This document shows positions 56,935-64,000 of a stretch of 64,000 nt of DNA, piece by piece. Positions within the stretch are counted from its first letter, which is position 1, and every line of letters begins with the position of its first letter. Both the position numbers and the translations under genes were made by a program. The notes under the pieces were generated by a model, which searched no databases, was not told the DNA's origin, and was given only the letters and a program-made list of their open reading frames with translations. Origin of the DNA: Coffea arabica (taxonomy: Eukaryota > Streptophyta > Magnoliopsida > Gentianales > Rubiaceae); the NCBI RefSeq assembly GCF_036785885.1, contig NC_092329.1, positions 15,890,449-15,954,448 of the forward strand. The letters run 5' to 3'.

Positions 56935-59900
56935 GTCAGAAGTAGAGGAGGTCGCGGAGGTCGAGGCAACTGTGAGTGCACTCATTGTGATTTGAAGAAT
57001 CACAATCGTGATACTTGTTGAGATTTAGTTGGAAAACCTCATCGGTTTGCTAATGCAGTTATTACTGATCAAGTTGAATCAAGTTCTTCAACACAAGGAT
57101 CCCAGAAGACTATTACCATATCTGAAAAAGATTATGTTCAATTCTTACAGTACCAAATTACAACTCACGCATCTCTTCCCTCTACTTCTTTAGTACAAAA
57201 AGGTAATGACTCATGGATTATTGACTCTAAGACTACTGATCATATGTCAGGTACCTCTAAAAATTTTTTAACTTTCAAGAGTCTACTTCCTTTTCTCATG
57301 TTACTTTAACTGATAGATCTACCACTAAAGTTAAAGGACTAGACACTGTAGAAATTAATCCATCTCTTCCGTTGTCTTCTGTTCTTTACGTACTCAGTTT
57401 GCCTTTAAATCTAATGTCTGTTAGTAAACTCACTAAATCTCTACAGTGTTCAGTTACTTTTTCTCCTGATTCTGTTGTCATTCAGGATTTGAAAACAAAA
57501 AGAACAATTGGTGGAGAGCATGAGCATAATGGTCTTTATTTTCTCGACTTCAATGGTCCGATTGTGTGTCCTACTACTGTTTCTCCTCTTGAAATTCACT
57601 GTCATTTGGGTCATCCTTCTCTACAAAATTTGAAAAAGTTGATTCCTACTTTGAGTCAGTTGTTTTCGTTAGAATGTGAGTCTTGTCAGTTATGAAAGCA
57701 TCATCGTGTTTCTTTTGCTCCTAAAGTCAATAAACGGATTTCTGAATCCTTTTTGTTAGTTCATTCTGATATTTGGGGTCCTAATCGAGTCACTTCAAAG
57801 TTAGGTTTTAAATATTTTGTAATCTTTGTTAATGATTTTTTCAGAGTTACATGGTTTTATTTAATGAAAGATCATTCAGAACTATATTCTATTTTTTTTG
57901 TGTATTTGTTACAGAAATAAAGAATCAATTTGGTGTGCCTGTACTTATACTTCGCAGTGATAATGTGAAGGAATATTTTTTCACTTCATTTAATACCTTT
58001 ATGACTAAGTCTGACATTATTCATTAGTTTTCTTGTCCTCACACTCCACAACAGAATGGAGTTACTGAAAGAAAAATTGGACATTAATCGAGATTGCTAG
58101 AACACTTTTGTTGCACATGAATGTGCCCAAACAATTTTGGAGTGATGCAGTTCTAACTGCATGTTATTTAATTAATCGCATGCCATCTAATATTCTTGGA
58201 GGCCAATTACCTCACTCCATTCTTTTTCCTCATGAACTTGTGTTTAAATTACTTCCTCGCATTTTTGGATGTGTGTGCTTTGTTCATCAGCTTGCTCTTG
58301 GGGTGGATAAATTAGATTCTCGTGCTATTAAGTGTATTTTCTTAGAATACGCATGAGCGCAAAAGGGGTATAGATGCTACAGTTCAATTTTAAATTGATC
58401 TTTTATTTGTGCTGATATTATTTTCTTTAAATCCACTCCATATTTTATGAAACACGGTATGCCTTGTGAGTTAGACCAGTGTCCCTCTTTTTCCTCTCCT
58501 GTTTTACCAGTCACTTCTTCTTTATTATTTGATTTATCTAGTCCACCAGATTCATAGGTTGATTATCTTGTTCTAATTTTCAAGTTTATTCTCATCGTTT
58601 CATGGTTGAAAAAGTTTCTGATATGCCGCGTATTTCACCAATTAACTCTCAATCTTCAAATCCAAGTATGATGCCCTCCTCAGAGTTAGATCTTCCTATT
58701 GCTTTACACAAAGGTAAGAGGCATTGCACTTCTCATTCTATTTCTAATTTTGTTCTTATTCTCGTCTCTCTATATCATATTCTTCTTTTGTTGCTTCCCT
58801 TGATTCTGTTTCCATTCCTAAGTCTATTACCCATGCTCTTAATCATCCTAGTTGGAGATTAGTTATGCAAGAAAAGATGTCTGCTTTGGAGAAAATGGTA
58901 CTTGGGATCTTGTCTCTCTTCCTTCTGGTAAGCTGGTTATTGGTTGTAAATAGGTGTACATTATAAAAGTGCAACCTAATGGTTCTATTGATAGATTGAA
59001 GGCTCGTCTTGTAGCAAAGGGATTTACTCAAATGTATGGAATTGACTACTTAGAAACATTTACTCCTGTTGCAAAGATTACCTCTGTTCGTCTTCTTATC
59101 TCTTTGGCAGCAATTTATAATTGGCCATTGCATCAATTGGTTGTGAAAAATGCATTTCTGCATGGAGATTTGGAAGAAGAGGTATATATGGAACAACCTC
59201 CTGGATTTGTTGTTCAAGAAAAGAATTCGCGGTTGGTTTGTCATTTGAAAAAATTCTTATATGGATTGAAACAGTTTCTAAGGACTTGATTTGGTCGATT
59301 TAGTAGTGTTGTCATAGAGTTCGATCTGACAAAATATGGAGTAGACCATTCTGTATTTTATCGGCACTCTAATGCTGGTAAAATTTTATTAGTTGTTTAT
59401 GTGAATGATATTGTGATTACAGGTGATGATGTTGTGGGGATCCAGAAACTTAAATCCAATCTACAGGCAAACTTTCAGACAAAGGATTCAGGTTATCTAC
59501 AGTATTTTCTGAGTATTGAGGTAGTTCGGTCTAAATATAAAATTTATTTATGTCAAAGAAAATATGCACTCAATATGCTGATTGAAGTTGGAATGTTAGG
59601 TTGCCGACCTGTGGATACTCCAATGGATCCTAATGTGAAATTAGTAGGAGATCAAGGTGTATTACTAGATGATCCTAGACAATATTGAAAACTTGTGGGT
59701 AAATTAAATTATTTCACTGTAACGAGACTTGACATTTCATTTGCAGTGAGTGTTGTGAGTCAATTTCTTGATACCCCTCGTACTAGTCATTGGGATGCTG
59801 TTATACGGATTTTCAGGTATCTTAAGAGTGCTCCTGGAAAAGGGTTATGTATCAAAATCATAGACACACTGATATTGAAGGATATAATGATGCAGATTGG

Positions 59901-60353
59901 GCTGGTTCTGCCTCAAATTGAAGATCGATCACAGGATATTGTATGTTCGTTGGTGGTAATTTAGTATCATGGAAGAGTAAGAAGCAAACAGTTGTCTCCA
60001 GATCAAGTGCAGAATTGGAATACCGCACTATGACTCACACTGTATGTGAGTTGGTTTGGTTGAAAAGCATGTTATTTGAAATTGGATTTGAGCATAAACA
60101 ACCTATGAATTTAGTGTGTGATAATCAGGTTGCTGTTCATATTGCTTCTAATCCAGTGTTTCATGAAAGAACAAAATATATTGAAGTTGATTGTCATTTC
60201 ATTCGAGAGAAATTGCTTGACGGAATTATAAAGACATCTCATGTACCGTCTGTAGATCAATTGACTGATTTATTTACCAAGAGTTTAGGCGGCTCTAGGG
60301 TGAGATATATTTGTAACAAGTTGGGTGCTTATGATATATATGCTCCAACTTGA
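56935..60353 (+). pseudogene. Decayed gag-pol of the short-LTR copia element
   Basis: An Arg/Gly-rich stretch precedes a CCHC knuckle (CTHCDLKNHNRDTC, near 56977-57018), so only the end of gag remains. The protease site reads WIIDSKTTDHMSG, with DSK in place of DSG. Integrase parts include LEIHCHLGHPSLQNLKKL, HTPQQNGVTERK and YLINRMPSNILGG. Reverse transcriptase has [40 protein letters not shown], and YVNDIVITGDD in which the catalytic YVDD has become YVND. RNase H ends with SRSSAELEYRTM, LVCDNQVAVHIASNPVFHER and DLFTKSLGG. Stops at 58025, 58951, 59287 and 59686 and others break it. It is inactive. Confidence 0.88.
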
Positions 60354-60360
60354 GGAGGAG

Positions 60361-60507
60361 TGTTAAGAGAATATAAGTATTTCTGTAGATAATAAATTAG
60401 TAAGGGTATTTTTGTAAATAGTTTGTTAGGTTTGTACTTCTATAAATACTAATTGGTCACTCATAATATAGTGACTAGATATTTTCCTTCCAAAATGCCT
60501 GTTGTCA
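60361..60507 (+). repeat. 3' LTR of the short-LTR copia element
   Basis: 147 bp, identical boundaries to the 5' LTR, followed by the TGCTC duplication. Confidence 0.92.
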
Positions 60508-62124
60508 TGCTCAATAAAAAACGAAGCAGTCTAACTTGATCCCCTGTTAAGTCAGCTCAAAATTCCTTCTGTCCAAGCCCCGAATTAATACTACTCCAAT
60601 AAGAGAGTGCAACAGTAATACAAGCAGACCAGGAAACAAGCAAGTCATTAAACCACTTAAAAGTTCCATCCAAAGCAACACACTACCTACCATATGCAAA
60701 AATGCATTCCAACAATGAAAGTTCAGAACCCCAGGCTCAACCCTCTCACAATAACAGGGATACTATAAATCATTTCAATAGTAATATTCATGTTGTAATA
60801 ATGAAATGGGAAAAAAAAATCCGAACTATCTAAAATATTGCAGAGGAATATATCAACCTAGAGATGACCTAGCTCTAGAAAACCATTAAACTACTTAAGC
60901 CTAATACTCCTCAACACCATCATTCTAAATATATATCCTGAAACAGAGCTGCTTGTACCACAATACTCAGTCCCCTAAACAGATGCGTTCATTTCTCCTA
61001 CTTTATATTTACATTTTTTGACATCTTCCATAGAGTAGTAAACTAGCACTTCAGTGCCACGCCTCCGTTTTATTATTCATTTTGACCATTGATGGGTGAT
61101 CCTTAACTTCCCTCGAGAAGGCAACGCTGTCATATCAATTAGGGTTGGTGCTTCATGAATCTAACAAGTGGCAAACCCAACACCATCTTCCCAAATTTGC
61201 TTTCATTTTTTATTTCTGGCCACTAATCAAACAAATTCTCCACAGAAGAAAACTCAACATACATAACACCGAACTCAAGTATTCAAGCATTAATACTCAC
61301 TTTTCAACCCAGAAATCAATCGAGGACTGACTGAAATCGAGTAATTCAAAGGCGATTGCAACAGGGGTGTGTTAACCAGATTAAAAACCACAATTGCCCT
61401 CTCCTCATTCTCGACCCCATTCAGCAACTCTTCAACCACAACCCCTCCTCCTCCAACTCTGCCATTCCCTCCTCCAAAGCTCCCTTCATTCTCCGGCCAC
61501 TCAAAAACTAACGGAATCTCAAGCTCTTCTTCTGTTATCGGAGCTAATTCAGCATCCTATACACAAAAATAAAACTAAATAAATAAAACAAAACGATCAA
61601 TCCTAATGAGTTCACCCAAAAAAACTCCACACTACCATATAAATGAATAAGTAACTGGAAAAGATTAAAAATAAGATTAAAAAAAATGAGGTAACAGACT
61701 TCATACCAGAAGGTGAATTTTATGACTACACAAAGATATACACAAAATAAATTTAAAAAAACCTTAATCCTAATTAGTTCAAACGGAAAAACTCCACATT
61801 ACCACACACATTAATAATCAGCTAAAAAACTCCGGAAATTACAAAAAAAAATTATATAAAATGAGGAAACAGAAATCATACCAGACGGCAAATTTTGCGA
61901 GCGGGAGAAGTAAGGGAGAAATCGGAGAATTCCTCGTTAACTTGGTTAAGGTCCTTTCTCTTCATCTTCAGAACTGAATTGAAACCTTCAGGCGTATTTC
62001 TGTTCTTCTTCTCAACCTTTTTCTGGAGAGGAAAACAAAAATCGGAGTGAAATTTACTACTACCAGAACAGGATAATTGGAAGAATCAAGAGAAAAAAGG
62101 ACACTGCCACTAGGTGTTTAGTGC

Positions 62125-62134
62125 ATGTATATAG
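62125..62134 (-). promoter_or_regulatory. Candidate TATA box of the three-exon gene
   Basis: On the minus strand CTATATACAT lies about 160 bp upstream of the ATG at 61965, in a pyrimidine-rich setting. It would give a leader of about 130 nt. The spacing is plausible, but no transcript start is known. Confidence 0.45.
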
Positions 62135-62179
62135 AGGAGGAAGAAGAGGAGTGGGATTTATCGAGGGGCGAAGGGGACA

Positions 62180-63028
62180 GGGGAAGTTTCCGGTGACGCG
62201 TTTGGATGTCTCCAGAAGTTGCACGATTTGGCCCGGAGGGTCTTTGACTCTTTAATTGGTTATAAGTAGGCCTTAATAGTGTTTAATTAAGTAAAGGTTT
62301 GGAAAAGACTCGTGGACACATGGATTGTGGAATTGGGTGTGGGACCCACAGTTGATTATGCTGTTTGATTAGGGAAAAGATATGTGGACAAATGGATTTC
62401 AACTAATTAGATTTTTTTAACAACTTTTTTTCGTTCTAAACTATTTCCTCTGTTCTAAACTTTTACATAAACTAGAATACCTTAGAATATACAATTCAAT
62501 CAACCGCCTTGTAATTAGACATTTTAGTCTTATTTCAATAATTAATAAATTGGTAATTTGTTGAATTTATATGACATTAGTGTTTTTTTTCTTTTACATT
62601 TTATGCTACTTCTTATTTATTTTTATATATATGTATAAGTATATACATATATATAAATATACATATATAGACACACACGCACACATATTAAATACTAAAA
62701 ATGAAGAAGTTTAATATTGAATATTTTTTATTAATGAATACACTCGTCAATCTTTCCGTAATCTTACATCATTTTCTTGTTAAACAAATACATATGGAAA
62801 AGTTAGTTTCCTTTTCTTTTGTCTCACTCTTTCCACGACACACTTTCTTACACGATTTTCCTATCAAACAAAGAAAGCCCAATATGTGTGGGTGCAAATT
62901 ATAAATTTATGTTTGTTGTAAAAAAAAATTGTTTGTAGAGATAAGTGGTTTTATGCTTTAAAAACTTTTTCTTTTGTCTAACGAATTTATGAAAATAGAA
63001 ACATATAGATGAGTTGCTACATGATAGT
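62180..63028. other. Upstream intergenic region
   Basis: No gene is supported. It contains an AT/CA-rich low-complexity stretch near 62622-62690. The short frame at 62701-62904 has no recognisable domain. Confidence 0.5.
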
Positions 63029-63187
63029 TATGTAAAGGAAAATGTTATTTGCACTCACATGTTTTGCTAATCATATTCTCACTATAATTTAATCATATAA
63101 TTTTCATTTATTAGATTATAAGTTAAAACAACTAGTGAGATTGCAAATAACAAAAAATGGACTACAAATAACATTTTCCTTACATAA
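63029..63187. mobile_element. Small MITE with inverted ends
   Basis: TATGTAAAGGAAAATGTTATTTG at the left faces its near-exact complement (CAAATAACATTTTCCTTACATA) at the right, giving about 159 bp with terminal repeats of some 22 bp differing by one base. A further CAAATAAC echo lies inside near 63144. The interior is AT-rich and noncoding. The target duplication cannot be fixed because the ends themselves are palindromic-looking, so the superfamily is open. Confidence 0.6.
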
Positions 63188-64000
63188 ATTGCGGGGGACT
63201 TATCAATGTCATTGAAAATTTGAAAAACATTGAAAAATAATAATTTATTTGAATATAATTAGATCATTTTAACTTTTATTATAAAGGTAAAATCGATCTT
63301 TCCAAAAAAAATGATAAGAAAAACAACATCGTAGGGACATTATATAAGAGGACGGGAGAAGTAGAATTTGTAGGTGACAAATAATACAAATTTTTTGTCT
63401 GTGAAATTTAAAATTATTACTGCAAATGTGTAATGCAATTTAATTGCTTATATATTTTGTGTTATCCCAACAAATTTTTTGAAGAGCTCATGAGATACTA
63501 AGTGAACAAAATTTACCAGATATAATGATTTACTTGGTGAAATATAATTGATGCTAGTGCACATCATGACAAGCCTACATACGGAGCAATACTTGTACCT
63601 AAAAATGTGCCTTCATAAAGAATTAAACATGCAAGAAGAGTTATTACTTAGTTTTGGTTAAGGTCAAGTCCAACTTGGTAGCTGGAACGATCTTGAAAGC
63701 CAAGCCATTCATGTTTCTTTACACGATATTCCAAAATTTCCTCGGACACCTTCTTTTTTTTATGCATGTTGGAGCCTTTAGACAAAGCGATTAACTTATC
63801 TTCGATACTAAAAAAAAACATCCCTACCCAATTTCTATCTCTTTCAATATGGCAATGGACCTAAATTTTCTTACCCCATTCTTAAAAAAAAAAAAAAAAA
63901 AAAAAAAAGGAAAATTTTCTTAACCCAAAACTGGAGCATGGTTTAAGAGAGGAACATTAGCTAGCTCTTTCTTTTAATATCTAATTTTTGATTCGCCAAG
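63188..64000. other. Right-end intergenic region
   Basis: AT-rich, no gene supported. A 25-base poly-A run at 63884-63908 is flanked by similar words (AAATTTTCTTACCC at 63863 and AAATTTTCTTAACCC at 63912), which may be a remnant of a tail-only retroposition. Confidence 0.5.

Larger units (their letters stand above)
56489..60507 (+). mobile_element. Ty1-copia element with 147-bp LTRs in intron 2 of the decayed gene
   Basis: Perfect 5-bp duplications TGCTC (56484-56488 and 60508-60512) flank two 147-bp LTRs (TGTTAAGAG...TTGTCA). A TGGTATCAGAGC primer site begins at 56636, directly after the LTR, and a TTGAGGAGGAG polypurine tract ends at 60360. The total of 4.0 kb is short because most of gag is missing. 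The very short LTRs fit the Ale-like branch of Ty1-copia, which is inference. It lies in antisense orientation to the gene. Confidence 0.93.
55933..61965 (-). pseudogene. Three-exon plant gene of unknown function, last exon with stop codons
   Basis: Exon 1 (61965-61882) begins MKRKDLNQVNEEFSDFSL and ends ARKICRL with a CTG|GTATG donor. Exon 2 (61556-61301) starts DAELAPITEEELEIP and contains NEERAIVVFNLVNTPLLQSP, with an A|GTGAGT donor. Exon 3 (56288-55933) follows a TTGTGCAG acceptor and keeps phase, reading QLSWSNYSSQWRALDSEE. Exon 3 has three in-frame stops: TAG at 56197-56199, TAA at 55996-55998 and TAG at 55942-55944. Yet the reading beyond them stays protein-like (LAVVPWVPPPQLY, EGLQQW, QHCMVPQPPQNISTPI). 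I recall similar acidic plant proteins starting MKRKDL with an LAVVPWVP block, function unknown. As it stands only 143 residues can be made. Intron 2 (5.0 kb) holds a copia element. Either a pseudogene or a gene expressing a truncated product. Confidence 0.78.

Noticed and set aside
1..64000. tRNA, rRNA, CRISPR, prokaryotic operons
   Set aside because: I scanned by eye for cloverleaf-type genes, regular short repeats with spacers and tightly packed frames and found none.

Overview
This is nuclear DNA of a flowering plant, most likely a eudicot and perhaps an asterid. The evidence is spliced genes with GT/AG introns, an atypical NLR of the At4g19050 type, AT-rich intergenic DNA, and many plant-type transposable elements: Ty1-copia, Ty3-gypsy, CACTA, hAT, MULE and PIF/Harbinger. 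The species cannot be fixed from this sequence; the NLR and repeat style would suit Rubiaceae, but that is only an impression. No tRNA, rRNA, CRISPR array or prokaryotic feature is visible.

Only three host-type or potentially expressed genes stand out. (1) An NLR on the minus strand (16547-20704) has an uninterrupted frame and a probable 5'-UTR intron. (2) An intact-looking hAT transposase gene (50586-52814, minus, one short intron) lies inside a hAT element complete with its terminal repeats. (3) A three-exon gene of unknown function (55933-61965, minus) has stop codons in its last exon and a copia element in its second intron.

Left part (1-16.4 kb): an unclassified, roughly 2-kb, AT-rich sequence occurs as three head-to-tail copies (A, B, C). 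Copy A carries a solo gypsy LTR. The A/B junction is split by a MULE, which contains a second MULE, which contains a deleted gypsy element. Copy C is split by a 2.66-kb PIF/Harbinger-type element that carries a piece of an S-domain receptor kinase gene. Nearly all these boundaries are fixed by target-site duplications, and several by empty sites in the sister copies.

Middle part (16.5-29 kb): the NLR, its leader, an AT-rich intergenic region, and a 4.2-kb composite of gypsy LTRs in minus orientation bounded by GCCAT.

Right-centre (29.2-48.8 kb): a 19.6-kb nest. A Tork/Tnt1-like copia element is interrupted inside its integrase by a gypsy element with 3-kb LTRs and very little coding capacity, which is in turn interrupted by a 6.1-kb CACTA element. 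Duplications of 5 bp (AAAAG) and 3 bp (GGA) prove the outer and inner steps; the middle duplication is imperfect.

Right part (48.8-64 kb): a SINE-like retroposon, the hAT element (8-bp duplication CTTGTGGC), the decayed three-exon gene with a 4.0-kb copia element (5-bp duplication TGCTC) in its intron, and a promoter-side region with a small MITE. The window is mainly a record of layered transposition. I see no convincing new multi-gene system; the most interesting items are the gene-carrying Harbinger element, the two deep nests, the apparently intact hAT, and the deamination-like pattern of stops in the decayed elements.
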